DNA from: Neolentinus lepideus HHB14362 ss-1
Lineage: Eukaryota > Basidiomycota > Agaricomycetes > Gloeophyllales > Gloeophyllaceae
NCBI GenBank assembly: GCA_001632425.1
Contig: KV425571.1
Coordinates: 149,460-213,459 of the forward strand
Reading direction: 5' to 3'
DNA: 64,000 nucleotides
Part shown: in pieces, positions 1-11,706 of the stretch
Layout of the letters: each line of letters opens with the position of its first letter
How positions within the stretch are numbered: the first letter of the stretch is position 1
The notes under the pieces: generated by a model
Told to the model about the DNA's origin: nothing
Seen by the model: only the letters and a program-made list of their open reading frames with translations
Databases searched by the model: none
Made by a program: the position numbers and the translations under genes

Positions 1-34
1 CCACGATGGTGAGGAAGAAAATATCGATAAAAGG

Positions 35-123
35 GACTACAAAATGAGTTTGTAGTCTCTTTGTAGTGATTACTACAAACGGAGTATGAATCTGGGACCC
101 AATTTTGTAGTTAACACTACAAA
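35..123. repeat. Three palindromes sharing the arm TTTGTAGT/ACTACAAA
   Basis: Three small inverted repeats sit within 90 bp. They are GACTACAAA (35-43) with TTTGTAGTC (49-57), TTTGTAGT (60-67) with ACTACAAA (72-79), and TTTGTAGT (104-111) with ACTACAAA (116-123). Loops are 4-5 nt. The shared 8-mer arm is read directly from the sequence. No gene is recognised beside them inside the window. They could be clustered palindromic protein-binding sites or the edge of an inverted-repeat transposon cut by the window border. Confidence 0.75.
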
Positions 124-596
124 TATATGAGACACCGATTACTCGGCACGAATTCCCACGACCGTTGATGTTCGGCAAACCGCTCATACTAAGCGTACAA
201 ACTCACCTTCGTACCTCAGGACTCGTAACTGCGAGTTCATTACGAATTCTTTTGTTCATACTGACCTCTAGCTTATATAGCTCTCGTCGGTCCTCATTGA
301 ATATAATGATAATCGCTTTGCTCGCTGCAGGGCCACTGCTCTTGTTTTGTCATGCTGCACAAGTCATAGTGCACTCAAAGCTGTCGACTAGGTGAACGTT
401 GTATTTTCAGTGACAATTGCGGATCGGAAGCATCACGACATCTGTACCAGAAAGTTCGACTTAACCTGTGGTCTGTCAGCGGAAACAATCATTCATCTAC
501 ACAGTACGTGGTCCATCTAAAAGCGACATCTATTCTTCCCAACATTGGCTATCGTTACATACATTTGAACAATGCATCGTACAACCGTTTGTGATC
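124..596. other. Intergenic, nothing recognised
   Basis: No reading frame here shows family similarity or typical splice structure. It is the downstream flank of the ketoreductase gene that ends at 597. Confidence 0.5.
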
Positions 597-2029
597 CTAC
601 CACCCACGCTCCTTGAAGTCCTCCAACGAATCCTTGGTACACTCCTCTAGCGTGATATACTGATCTACGCCAAGGACGTCCCTCGCACGGCTGACATCGT
701 ATTGGAACATGTGCGCGACGCCCGGCGCCTTGCTTGCACCTGGTATGCCCTTCGGCAGAGCAGAACTAGGGTAGATACCCGCAACGTGCGCAGCGTCCAT
801 TGCATCCCGATGCACGTCAGATCATCATCACCAGAAGACAAAAAAAATAACTTGAAGCAAAGTACGCACCGAAGTCTTGCCACTTGTAGGAGCCTGCACA
901 GACTATGAAGCGGTTTCCGCCCGCCTGCTCGCGTTGGATTGCGAGGACGTGCGCGCGAGCAAGATCACGCACGTCGATCCACGCGTTACCTGCTCTTGTT
1001 AGCCAGTTGCTCTTAGCTCAAACGAAGGTAATTGAACGCACCAAGTGATGCAAGAGTCTGGTCATCTTTGGAGTGCTTGAGTAGTGTGCTGTAGATCTCA
1101 TCCATGGAAGTGTTAAGCTGGTCTGGAGAGGATATTTCGTGGATCACGGGCTTGATTATAAATACTGTAAGATCGAAGTAAGGGTCAAGGTACGGTGCAG
1201 CTTACACCGAAAACATATGGTGGGTTGAGAACGACCAGATCCCACTGGATTGAAGCTTTATTTTTTGCAACAAAATCCCACGCGGCTATGATTACACTTA
1301 TGAGCACATTGCTGAAACTATCGGGAGAAAGGGCTTTACCCTTCTCAGCCAGCGTCTTGCTAGCTCTGTACCAGTCACCGGGATGCGCATCCTTACCCTT
1401 CTCCTCGACAGCTTTAATCGATTGCTCGTTCCAGTTGCTCTTGCTGAACACCTTAGGGTCGCCGACCACCTGAAGAACGGCAGCACAGGAAGATGTCACG
1501 ACGACACGTTTGACGTCGGTCCTATTCATTCCGTGAGCGCCACGGCATAGTGTATACCTCAGGTCACTCACCCGAACTTGAGTGCGCTCTGCAGGACTCC
1601 GACAGTACCCTTGACGGCTGGTCCAAGGAGTTCTGATATAGAAAATGAGAGCCTTGATATTGTATATGCATAGTCGCAAGCACATACCATCAGGATGCGA
1701 TGCTTTGAAGTGGAACGGCGACGCTGTGTGCTCGATGGCATCGACGCCTTTCACGGCATCGTCAAATGCACCTTCCTACGTCTAAATGTGACTTGGGTCA
1801 CTCGATGGACATAAGCGAGACTGACCTTAGTGATATCCTCTACGATATGGAGCTCGAGCTTGTTTCCGTAGGACTCAAATGACTTCTTCAGGTGCTCGCC
1901 TTTGGCGGGAGAACGAACTGTACCCCGAACAGTATAGCCTGCCTCCAGAAGGCGACGAACCACCCAGATGGCAATGTAACCGTTGGCGCCGGTGACAAGG
2001 ACTTTGGCAGGAGCAGCTACGGCAGGCAT
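597..2029 (-). CDS. NAD(P)-dependent extended-SDR ketoreductase (dihydroflavonol-4-reductase/Gre2-like)
   Basis: Predicted oxidoreductase of the extended short-chain dehydrogenase family, reduc­ing an unknown carbonyl substrate with NAD(P)H in the cytosol. Eight exons on the minus strand: 2029-1826, 1775-1688, 1632-1572, 1521-1340, 1285-1208, 1164-1042, 989-870 and 799-597, about 352 aa. The N-terminus has the dinucleotide-binding motif VTGANGYIA (residues 11-19), and the catalytic YRASK (YxxxK) is near residue 170. The C-terminus ends DCLEDF-like, here [11 protein letters not shown]. Exon phases agree throughout and match the paralogue at 21.4-23.0 kb. Oddity: where the last intron should end, the sequence is GCAA before TGGAC instead of an AG acceptor, so the last exon may not be spliced normally and the gene may be decaying. 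Family assignment is firm; substrate is unknown. Confidence 0.82.
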
Positions 2030-3022
2030 TGCTGAGATGGTAGTTGGGGTCGAAAGAGATGGTGCCGAATGTTCGAGACATGTCGATATTTATGAGCTGG
2101 CGAAGGGTGACCTGACTAGCATGAAGGTGAAGAAGAGGTTGTGACATCATTTCGATCTGTGATTGGCTAGTGGTCCGATCGATCGGCTATTCGTGTCGGT
2201 GACTCGATTTGCCTTGAATTCTCCCAAGTTCTCATTTCATCTTCGGTGAACGACCTTCGACGCCTATGAACACAAAATGTGGTCGGGGTATGACCTCTGC
2301 AAGCTTACGATGCAAAATACTCGGTGAGACACAACATGAATATCGAAATAAGCTTCATGTAAGTATGCATCATCTTGCGTTCTAACTTCTAATGCCTGGA
2401 CAATCTGCGATTGTCTTGAAAACTTGAAATCTGGGTAAACGCTATCCGAAAGATTCTCAAACCACACTAAAAGTTGTGTGACCGTCGGCTACGGCTGCAC
2501 CACTGACAGTGCAATAACGACGATGGTAGAGATATCTTCCACATCCATCCAGTCGGTGACATCGGCTAGACTGGATCAGTACTTATTTGTGTATTGGAAT
2601 GCCTCTCATGACCCGCCAGGAAAATGACGAAGGCAGACCGAATCTAAAAAGGTACGTCTCCTGTCCTTGTTTTCGTTCTATTTGCTTATTTACAACTTAA
2701 TATCACCTCCGGCGAGCCGTGGAGCTCTTGCATCGAAGGAACGCATGACTCGTAAGTACTTCTTTGTTACTCCTCGCAACTTGATATAATTTTCCTTTAC
2801 CTGATGATTACCGTATCGAAGGTTGTCAGTCAATTGGACTAGTGAGACTGGATCAACCCCCCAATATCAGGAGCCGAGTCGCCGCTCATCAAAGTTTGAT
2901 GTGCGATGAATGGTACTCGTGCAGATAATTTTCCGGACCAGGAGCATGACCAAACTATTCCTACGAGGCGTTCACCAGAACACACATTTTCTGCGATATG
3001 ATCGTGCATCTTGTCGCTGATA
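2030..3022. other. Intergenic, promoter side of ketoreductase and downstream of NmrA-like gene
   Basis: No supported gene. The stretch separates the ketoreductase start (2029) from the end of the NmrA-like gene (3023). Short open frames have no family signature. Confidence 0.5.
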
Positions 3023-4083
3023 TCAGTGGAAAGTCTCGATCAGTGCATCAACTGCCAGCGTGGGATTCCATTCCGGCCACAGCTTATTCGCCAGCTCGCT
3101 ATCATTCTTAACAAGAACCGCATCCCCTCTGTCTCAGGCCAGAAGACCCCATGCGACGATGAATGGCACAGAAATTGGGGCGTTCTCCTCCAGTATTTTC
3201 TCTTGCTCGGAGATAGGATGGTGTACGATCTCGAGTTTTTTCTTGGTCTTAGCTTGGTAACCTTCGCAGATGTCGTTAAGACTCTGCTAACACGATTAGA
3301 GACCGGCATGCCATGAAGACAATCTGCGCACCTTTCGATCGCCCTCGAGACAAAATTCTTTCCAGAACAGCTCTTCAGGAGAGAGGGCCGTGACTATGTG
3401 CGCGACGAATCTTGCTGCATCTCTCCTAGTCGTGAAGGTACTTGGCTTATTCCCTTCGCCCCATATTTCCACCTTCCCATTTGGTATATTCCATCCAAAC
3501 ATTCTGCATCGCCCAGTAAGCATCATCATCCGCTGGGACTGCGTCCAACGCTACTTACGGATTGAAGATGAAATCCGACCACATCCCAGTAAACACTAGT
3601 GCGTACGGTAAGCCTATTTCCTCAAGCTTCTTGTGTATCTCCTGATGACCGCTCGAGTAATACCCTGTCCCATCCTCTCTTGTCATCGATCTGGAGCCCC
3701 ACTCTGAAGGCAGTAACAGCTTCACATTCGCTGCCTTCGCTGCGTCTGCGAGAGTGTGCTGCAGATGGAGTGCGGTCTCTGGCAGAGCCGAGATGACGAC
3801 GTCGACATGCGCGGCAGTGAGCGCGGCGGTGATGCTCGAAGGTGAGGACCAGTCGATGGAAGTGATGGTCCCACCAAGAGAGGAAAGCTTGTTGACGGTT
3901 GCATCGGTTCTCTGAGCCTGACGGTGAGTGAGGTGTCGGTGGACGGGTAACGTCACGCACCCCATGGGTCAAGATGATAACAGAGGACACACGTCCTTCA
4001 GACTTGAGCTTGAGTAGCTCCTCTGCTATGAACTCTCCTATCCGGCCGACGCCTGCAACCGCGAAGTTCTTGAAACCAGACAT
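3023..4083 (-). CDS. NmrA/isoflavone-reductase-like protein, C-terminus cut by a nonsense codon
   Basis: NAD(P)-binding Rossmann protein of the NmrA-like/isoflavone reductase-like family, either a reductase or a redox-sensing regulator. Exons: 4083-3961, 3917-3559, 3503-3332, and 3286 onward. The glycine-rich motif is AGVGRIGEF (residues 9-17). FLPSEWG-like LLPSEWG and TGMWSDFIF mark the family core, and TTRRDAARFVAHI the C-terminal lobe. Its neighbour at 4528-5612 has the same intron positions, so the two are a tandem duplication. Oddity: the codon at 3136-3134 is TGA where the neighbour has Trp (LLAW), so the product would stop at about 268 aa. The frame stays open afterwards to a second stop at 3025-3023, which would give 306 aa. 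The lost tail includes the conserved LWPEWNP. Function may be reduced or lost. Confidence 0.8.
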
Positions 4084-4527
4084 TATCGTGAGGACAAGTT
4101 CCGACCCATCTACCCTTTTGTCATGCAGAACTTCGACAGTGCATGGTAGATAGGGCTCCAGGCGTATGAATTTTGCATTAGCAATAGGCAGCTGACGTGC
4201 AATCGCGGCATCGGGATGAAGGTCGCTGGCCTGGGATTATATGTTTGATCAGCAGATGAAGAGGACGCGAAGCCCCTCGGCATCGGTAACTAACTCAACC
4301 TGATTCTTTGATTGTCGTCATTGGTCGGACATAACCTTGATCATAAGCAGAACATCGGTCATTGCATACTGCACAAGGGGTATCTTGTACGTGAAGAAAT
4401 CCAATTGATACGGCGTCCTCGCGCCCATGAAACTAGTCGAGTCATACAGCTCGTACACAAAATCAACATAAATACATATCATCAGATACCCATCCATAAC
4501 TCTCCATGCAGAATACAATATTGAAAA

Positions 4528-5612
4528 TCAAGGGTGAGTCTCAATCATCGCGTCAACAGCTGACTTCGGGTTCCAGTCTGGCCACAGATTGTTAGAAAGC
4601 CCGTCGGGTGACGTTGCCAGGTCAGCTGCACCTCTCTCCCAAGCCAACAGCAGCCATGCTAAGACGGCTTGGTAAGAGTGCAGCGAGTTCTCCCGTAGTA
4701 TCTTCTCCTGGTCCGCAAGTGACGTATATGTGACCTCCAATTTCTTCCCGGTACGGAAGGTGTAGGCTTCAACAAGCTCGTTCAAGGTCTGTTGAGGCTC
4801 GGATCTCAGACGGCTATTCTCAGCAGCTGAGATCGAAAGACGGACCTTGCGGTCACCTTCGATAGAAATAACTTTCCCAGCGAGTCGTTCAGCTTGGAGA
4901 GTTGTCAATATGTGTGCAAGGAAGCGCGCCGCGTCCCTCCGAGTCGTCCAGGTGATCGGTGTGTTCCCCTCACCCACTATGGTGACTTTTCCCGCAGGCA
5001 CGTCCCACCCAAAGGCACTTGACAAATGAGCATAAATGAGTAGGTTACCTCAGCACTTTCAAATAGAGCATTCACTCACGGAGTGAAGATAGAATCCGAC
5101 CACATACCTGTGTAGACCAAGGTGTACGGCAATCCTATCTTGTCAAGGTGTTTGTGGATGGAATCATGCGCGATGTAAAAGCCCTCCCTGACGCCTTTCG
5201 AATACAGACCCCATTCGGATGGGAGAAACAGCTTCACTCCCGTGGCTTTTGCGGCGTCTGCGAGCTTGTGGTCGACTACATGTCCCCGATCAGGGACGGT
5301 AGACACTACCGCGTCCACACCTGTAAGAATGGAGACAAGTGAATCGTGTACATCGTAGTCGACTGCCGTAACTTGGGCTCCGGATTTCGCAAGCTTTTCA
5401 TGGGTAGCATTACCAGAGATGCTCTGTTGAATGTGAATAACTCTCAGAACACAACAGTAGGGAGGACATGGACGAGATATTGAACTCACTGAGCGCGTCA
5501 GGATCGTGACATTTGAGATTGCCCCGGAGGCCTTCAGCTTCAGAAATTCTTCTGCGACCCATTCGCCCATACGGCCTACCCCGGCGAGAGCAAAACTTTT
5601 CATGGTAGACAT
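4528..5612 (-). CDS. NmrA/isoflavone-reductase-like protein, intact tandem paralogue
   Basis: NAD(P)-binding Rossmann protein of the NmrA-like family, likely cytosolic; substrate or regulatory partner unknown. Four exons on the minus strand: 5612-5490, 5423-5080, 5017-4846 and 4788-4528, 299 aa. Visible motifs are AGVGRMGEW near the N-terminus, LFLPSEWG and YTGMWSDSIF in the middle, WTTRRDAARFLAHIL, and LWPDWNPKSA at the end. Exons 1 and 3 have exactly the same lengths (123 and 172 nt) as in the neighbour at 3023-4083, which supports the model and a recent tandem duplication. Start ATG is the first in a clean frame, about 60 nt downstream of a TATA-like box. No frame break is seen, so this is the working copy of the pair. 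Confidence 0.88.
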
Positions 5613-5673
5613 AGATCCTTATAACTCAGGGGTTGATGCTGTTGCCTCGCTCACCGACCCGATGTCGCAGTGA

Positions 5674-5680
5674 ATTTATA
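5674..5680 (-). promoter_or_regulatory. TATA-like box of the intact NmrA-like gene
   Basis: On the minus strand the sequence reads TATAAAT, about 62 nt upstream of the ATG at 5612. Position and sequence fit a core promoter element. Confidence 0.5.
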
Positions 5681-6057
5681 CCATTTAGATATATTTGTCA
5701 TGATCAGTGAAGAGGCAGATCTAGCCAGCGCGTCCTCGTACGCGTACGGCACCGGCCTTGTCGTCGATGGCTGGTTATTAATTACGAGTCCTTATCCGGA
5801 GAAATGAGCGTAATTCGTCACGTGGAAGCAAATTAGTATACTTCTGACTGAGGCTGAGGGTGATGAAGATGAGGAAAGACGTGCAAAGACAATGCAAAGA
5901 AAACTAACCCGCCCGCGCACCGTGACGTGACGTAGCACGGCTCAGCTTTAAGGTTCGCGCCTCTCTATAGCGACCTAGCAGAATGAGATACTAATGAGAT
6001 ATCTACGGGGCATCTGATTCAAGGTGTACAGTCTACAGTGGAACTTTGAGTGAAGCT
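5681..6057. other. Intergenic, promoter region
   Basis: No gene recognised. Shared upstream region of the NmrA-like gene and downstream flank of the terpene synthase pseudogene. Confidence 0.5.
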
Positions 6058-6638
6058 CTACCGTGTTATTACATAATGTCCTTGAACAAAATCCTGAGGT
6101 CTCAAGAAATCCAGCTTATACCTGTCGAACTCCAGATGCCAGGAAATGTATCCGTCTCTGAAACCTCGCCGCTGTCTGGCTATCTGTCAATCCATAGCTC
6201 TGTCGGCGTCTTCTTCGGTATCAACCTCCGTCTCGGATGCTCCGACTTGTTTGTCAAACTCGGTTAAGCGCAGAACATGGCCATCTGAGCGTACATGTCG
6301 CCTGCGAGTGAGTCATCGATAACTATAGCCAGCGTTGTTAGTTCGCTGAACAGTAACTTCATCTCCGTGCCGGCGTAGGGATAGTAACGGATGCTAGAGT
6401 GCGAATCCATGTCTGCTATCCCTGCAACCTGCTCGGCGCTACACGCCATAATTGGCTGGAGACGGTTGGTTGTCCACTCATGAAAGATCATGTTGAATCC
6501 CTCGTCTACCGGAAAAGGTGGCTCATAGCTGTATCCGATGTCTTGGAGAAGCTGTCGAATGCTGTTGACGTAATGGTCACTATCACGGACCATGCCTTCT
6601 GGAGGTGTGAATCCAGTGAGCGGCAGTCTCGTCTGCAT
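6058..6638 (-). pseudogene. TRI5-like terpene synthase pseudogene with the middle deleted
   Basis: Remnant of a class I sesquiterpene synthase related to the intact gene at 52223-53568. The N-terminal part (6638-6264) keeps FHEWTTNRLQPIM and the first metal-binding region VIDDSLAGDMY, then meets a stop. The C-terminal part (6263-6058) resumes at the equivalent of EFD and keeps DADRAMD, RDGYISWHLE and YKLDFLRP. The roughly 200 residues between them are missing, including the second metal-binding NSE motif. A further in-frame TGA replaces the Tyr after DADRAMD. It therefore cannot make an active enzyme. An upstream ATG at 6675 is possible but not needed. Alignment to the intact paralogue is by eye but unambiguous over both ends. 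Confidence 0.85.
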
Positions 6639-9599
6639 CGAGATAGGGCGTACCTCTGTCGGTCTTTTCAGTCATTGCGTCTTGCTTTGATTAGCCCTCG
6701 GAGGAATGCACTGTGTTGAACGACCGACGACTGTACTTTCATCCCTTGAGGCCTCTTATATTTGAAGGGATCGAACCCAAAGTAACTAAACGAAATACCT
6801 GACCCTTTCACATCGTTCCATGACGGAGGTTGTCTTTCGCTGCTCCTTCTCCGGTGCAATCATATCTCATGAAAATTGCGATTCCGGACACACGACGATA
6901 CATCAATCAATTAACCCGACACTTCCGGACTCTCCAAACGGAGAACGCCAAGTTACGATAACAGGCCTGCCGAAGAAGACATGACCTAAGGTCATCATAT
7001 GGGTTCAGTGCTGTCATACTTTGTAGTCGACAAACACGAAGTCAACAGCACTCGCCTATGACGAGGGATCGCGACATCCACGATAGCGGGTGAATTGTTG
7101 ATTCTGCTTGGAACGCTGGAACCGTGGGATTCAGGGCACCGTATAGCTCGCTAATCTTGAAACTGCCCACATCGTTTGCTTGCTCGATGATGTGTAGTCC
7201 AAAGCTCCTCGTGCGAGGTACAATCGCTGGTCAACATTTATGCCGTACACCGTAAGAGTGTTCTCACGTACTAACACATTCGTTTGCAACTCACCCTTCC
7301 ATCTTCCAAGCATAGGTGCTTCCTCGCGGCAAGAGACCCTCGTGCGACAGATTCCTTGTCTTTGTTAGACTTCGCAGCACCTTGGCCCTGAATACCATCT
7401 TGGGTATCCTGTCCACCTGAACAGGAATATTGGGGCTTAACAGTACTGAAAGACCTGACGGAGGACTTCTCTGAAGCCACGAAAGCACGGCCTTGGATAC
7501 CTCATATTCGCCTTATAATATCTGCGAGTACTCAGGACGAATGAACTCGACAGAGGGTCCTAGGAGTGCCGCCTAATGACCCTGATCATAGCCGGGACTA
7601 CCATTCCTCCCGTCGCCGCGTGCAGGCACAAAGTGGACTCGGAGCAGTGGTGTGAACCGCGATGGAACTTTGTCTCCAATCCTAATGAACAGGCGCAGGT
7701 GATCAGCTAGTTTTCGTTTGTTCGCACTCCCAGTACCTGGCGCACACGGCAGTGAACAAACAGGATAATTATTTGTCCAGCGGCTGAGACACTAATATAA
7801 TAACCGGCCATCATGACAAGAATGGACCCGGTACTCTCAAACTTGCGGGAAAACCTCAACTTCCGTATCTTACTCGCATGTTGGACACTTGCCTGCCGAT
7901 ACGCGTCACTCCATTTCGCCCATGGGACAGATCGAAGATAACGGAATCCAGCACTCACCCAAAGATTATAGAGCTGATAGTGCAGCTTCTTCACTCTATC
8001 AAAAAGACGTGTCAGCATCACGTACAGTGAACTGTTCGGAAGACATTACTGCAAAGTTGACTCTGACGGGTGTACTAATAAGACTGTCTTTCATTCGTCC
8101 CATCACATACTCTGTGCGACAGAGAATGTACGACGAGACAAAGTAACTTGGAGGCAAGGGAGTAGCGATGGCAGAACCCACAACCAACGCCCAATCCTTG
8201 CGGCCGCCACCACTCAGCTGGTGGCCATCCGCCCAAATAGGAGATGTACCACAGGTGGACAGACATGAGTGTGGACGTCGCAGGACATGGGCGTAGGCGA
8301 TAGTGCTCTTCCGGTCCAGCCGAGTCCGGGAGAATGGAGGAAAACTGGAGGCTGATGACAGTACTCAGACTAGGCAGCGCACCTGTATTTATATCTCTAC
8401 CAGATGAAGAAGACACCCGTCGCCATGATTGGACAGAAGAGAGCGCACTCCGTTGACAGCGGGTCAAAAGGTGGTAGCGACGTCGGAAAGACTCGCTGTA
8501 ATGGACCCTGGCATATGTACATCGATGTCCGCACCTAAAGTGGCCAGTTAGGCCACTTATATCCGCAGGTTTTTTGGTCCGAGATATCCGCCTATAGGAT
8601 AAGGGCAAACGAATATTGGTTTATACCCGCTACTACGGGACGTACCCTCCCCACCGCGATGATTTATCCACCCCGCGGATGGGACCTCCAATCGAAGGGC
8701 TTATATCGACCTGATCTCTCGAACTCTTAATAGGACCATCCATGGTAGCAAGAAATAGAAGTCGGTCCTTAAGGCCAGGAAGGATATCTGGCAAAGTATT
8801 TTGAGGATGAAGCTATCCAGGTAATTGACTGTCTCAGGCTACGCACTTTGGTCGGGATGTTCACCTAGACAGTCGGACGGGCAACGCAGAATGTCACGCA
8901 GGGTTTACTGGCCGTAACCGAGAGTGGAGTTACCTATTCAACTCATTGATAAATCTTCCTAAGCCATAAGGGAATGCTGTGGTGTTTTCATCACAATGTG
9001 TTTTACCGCGTGTGTTGTGATCGGGTCCGACTCGTAAGATGTGACCGCAGGTGCTTCACGTGCGTAGTGTTTATCGTCGTGCAAAACCACAATTGACTCT
9101 TGAGTATCAATTCATTGCACAGCAGGATCGTCGTAGCAAGGAAGTCTATGTAACGATAGGCAACGCATCCAGTCCAGCACGAAGGCAGCCATATGTACGA
9201 CGTGGCTTATTATGTCCGCAGCGCCGGTGGGACCGGAGATCAGGACCGAAGAGCCATCCATATCTGGACAATTTCTCGGACACGGACTGAAATTTTTGCG
9301 GTTGTATCCGCCTATATATCGTATATAAGGACTCTTTCTGGCCATTTATATTCACCTATTGGATATATAAGGTTATGCCATGGTCCTGTAATGATCAAGT
9401 TGGAGACCGTACTTCTGACACAGAACTCAGAAAACGATTGGTGATGGGAAGCAATTTTTTACTACCTCTCCCTATGAGGCGAGTCGCCCGAAGCGTCTCG
9501 TCAAGTATTAAGTTCTGAAACGGATCTAGTCGCGGTGTCTCCATTGTGTCACGACACCAAGCGAAAGACTTACTGCACTTCATCCCTTCATCATTTTCG
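6639..9599. other. Unresolved stretch with unassigned open frames
   Basis: No gene could be recognised. On the minus strand, frames between about 8600 and 7130 contain intron-like GT/AG borders and some hydrophobic runs (for example near 7790-7730), so a degraded membrane-protein gene is possible, but no consistent exon chain was found. The section 8610-9599 holds only short frames. Confidence 0.35.
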
Positions 9600-10128
9600 C
9601 CATACGAGCCCAGCACCCAGTGCGTGCGATGTGATAGGAATTCCAAAGGTGTTTCAAATCAGGCTCAGGTATCATTCAAATTCCTTGGGCCTGCAGAGCA
9701 GTCGCAGACGCTCTCTCCGCTGCATTCACTCATGTTCGACACAGATGTTCAAAAATGCCTCTAATTCGGATTCTGGTGGGTATCCATGCTGCGCGTATAT
9801 GAGTCGAGCATCGGTGAAAGTCCGCTACGCTCAAAACAACTCATTAACGTTGCGGTTCGATAGTTTATGGCGGAATACAAAAGCTGCTCTGAGCCAACTG
9901 AAAAGACACCAAGGCCGCTGGTCTAAGGCCATATTTGAAGTGCTTTCCTCCGCGGCCACTAGTACTCTCGGCAATACCGGCCGAATTGTGCCGGTGACCA
10001 ACAACTGTGGCATCTCCCTCAGTCACGTAGTCTATCTAAGGCCTTCGACATGAATCCCTATCTAGACATAGATATTCAGCCACGTTTATCATCCTTATCT
10101 CTTCTGCCTCAGCTTGTAGAATACTGCA
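9600..10128. repeat. Duplicated upstream flank of the ketoreductase module
   Basis: The stretch from about 9700 to 10128 matches, in inverted orientation, 23380-22955 upstream of the intact ketoreductase. The part near 9620-9690 also resembles 26070-25990 in inverted orientation. It shows that the promoter region was duplicated together with the gene. Confidence 0.7.
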
Positions 10129-10933
10129 ATGCCGGCTGTTATTCCTCCAAGCAAAGTCCTTGTCACCGGTGCGAACGGTTATATCGCCATCTGGGTCGTG
10201 CGCCGTTTGCTCGAGAAGGGATACTCCGTTCGAGGTATAGTTCGATCGGAGTCCAAGGCGGAGCATCTGAGGCAGCTATTTAACGAGTACGGAGGCAAGC
10301 ACGAGGTCGTCGTTGTGGAAGATATCACCAAGGTACTCTTGATTGATGTGAAGGTTCACAACTTCATGATCTCCGATAGGAAGGCACCTTCGATGAAGCA
10401 GTCAAAGACATTGATGCGATCGAACACACCGCATCTCCATTTCATTTGCTCGCTGACGATCCGAATGGTAAGATAATCCAAACTTAATGACTAGATATGA
10501 TCTTTAAATGTTCGTTGAGCTCAGAATTCATCGAACCTGCTGTGAAGGGCACACTAGGTGTTCTTCAGAGCGCACTCAAATACGGGCGAGTATCTTTGGG
10601 CTTATGGTATCTTCACGGCCGTTTCATCGTCTCTGGGGGTACATTTAAATGGCAGGACTTTGGTGCGTGTTCCTCTCCTTACTCCGGAGATCCGTCTCAT
10701 GTATTCTTGGCACGGCGCGGCCGTCTCCAGTCGATGCCGCGCACAAGGCCGGTGTCTACCCCGAATCTGCGCTGCCCAAGGGCGTTCCAGGCTCAGGCTA
10801 CGCGCCAGGCGTCACACATCTAATCGATTATGACGCAAGCAAGGCAGCACGGGTGCTCGGAATGGATAAGTATATCTCGAAGGAGCAGTGCGTGAAGGAC
10901 TGCTTAGAGGATTTCAAGGAACGCGGATGGTAA
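10129..10933 (+). pseudogene. Ketoreductase copy with catalytic exons deleted
   Basis: Copy of the SDR ketoreductase at 21448-22954. Exon equivalents 1 (10129-10332), 2 (10380-10467) and 3 (10525-10585) are kept with the same lengths (204, 88 and 61 nt). After exon 3 the donor is GC instead of GT, and the sequence jumps near 10618 into the end of exon 7 (FIVSGGTFKWQDF), followed by exon 8 (10731-10933, 203 nt). Exons 4-6, carrying the YxxxK catalytic motif, are absent. The Rossmann motif VTGANGYIA remains. The product could at best be a non-catalytic fragment. Confidence 0.85.
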
Positions 10934-11606
10934 GCAAGAAGCGACCAATGAAAATAATTAATATTACCATGATATGTGGATGAGATCTGCGATAGGAAAA
11001 AGTGGTCGATGGGGGGTACCCGTGAAGGTCGCGACGGCCAGCGACAGGGTCACTTTTATCTATCGAGGCCATGATGTGATGAACGAGCAATTTACCATGA
11101 CTCAATCATCGTATCAACGGCTTGCACAATGTCATCGGACAATTTATAGTCCATTTGACCTACGTAGTGCTGTTGTGTGCATCTTGCATACCTCAGGCTC
11201 TGGGGAAAATAGTTCGGCCCACTCGTCTTTCTTGGGCGGCACTACCCGTATCGGTGGTAATAATCCCTCATACTCCCCTCCTTGATTCTAGAGACTGCTC
11301 GCTATTTCTAGTACCTACACTGTGAAAGAGCTTATATCCACGTGCGATAATTTCACGAGGGGCGCAAATACATCTAAGAATCTGATGCAGCCGCTGCTGG
11401 CTCGCATACTCGAATACTGGTGATCCGACGGAGACACGAGTCTCTCTGGATAACGTAGGATTATAGCATGCCACTTGAAGGGTTGACAAACATAACCCCG
11501 TGTGGCAGCGAATCCCGCGCGCGTCGGAGTCAATCCCGCTCGCCACAGTATGTGGCTGTGGGGATCGGTTGCCACAATATCACGTCACCTCCACACGGGC
11601 TCAAGA
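10934..11606. other. Intergenic with a remnant of the duplicated downstream flank
   Basis: The part from about 10970 to 11280 resembles, in inverted orientation, 21430-21060 downstream of the intact ketoreductase and the equivalent stretch 24120-23740. It carries no intact gene. Confidence 0.6.
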
Positions 11607-11609
11607 CCG

Positions 11610-11617
11610 TATATAAG
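11610..11617 (+). promoter_or_regulatory. TATA box of the small conserved protein gene
   Basis: TATATAAG lies 90 nt upstream of the ATG at 11707, a normal place for a fungal TATA box with a short 5' leader. Confidence 0.5.
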
Positions 11618-11706
11618 CAGAGTAGAACTTCTAGCTATATTGTCCCGCACAATTTCAACTCTATACCACGACCAGTCCTTATCAGTTTGACTAAATAATC
11701 ACTCCG

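Noticed and set aside
9535..10053. A 172-aa plus-strand frame upstream of the deleted ketoreductase
   Set aside because: The equivalent region at 23 kb is on the promoter side of the intact ketoreductase and does not keep a consistent frame, so it is flank, not gene.
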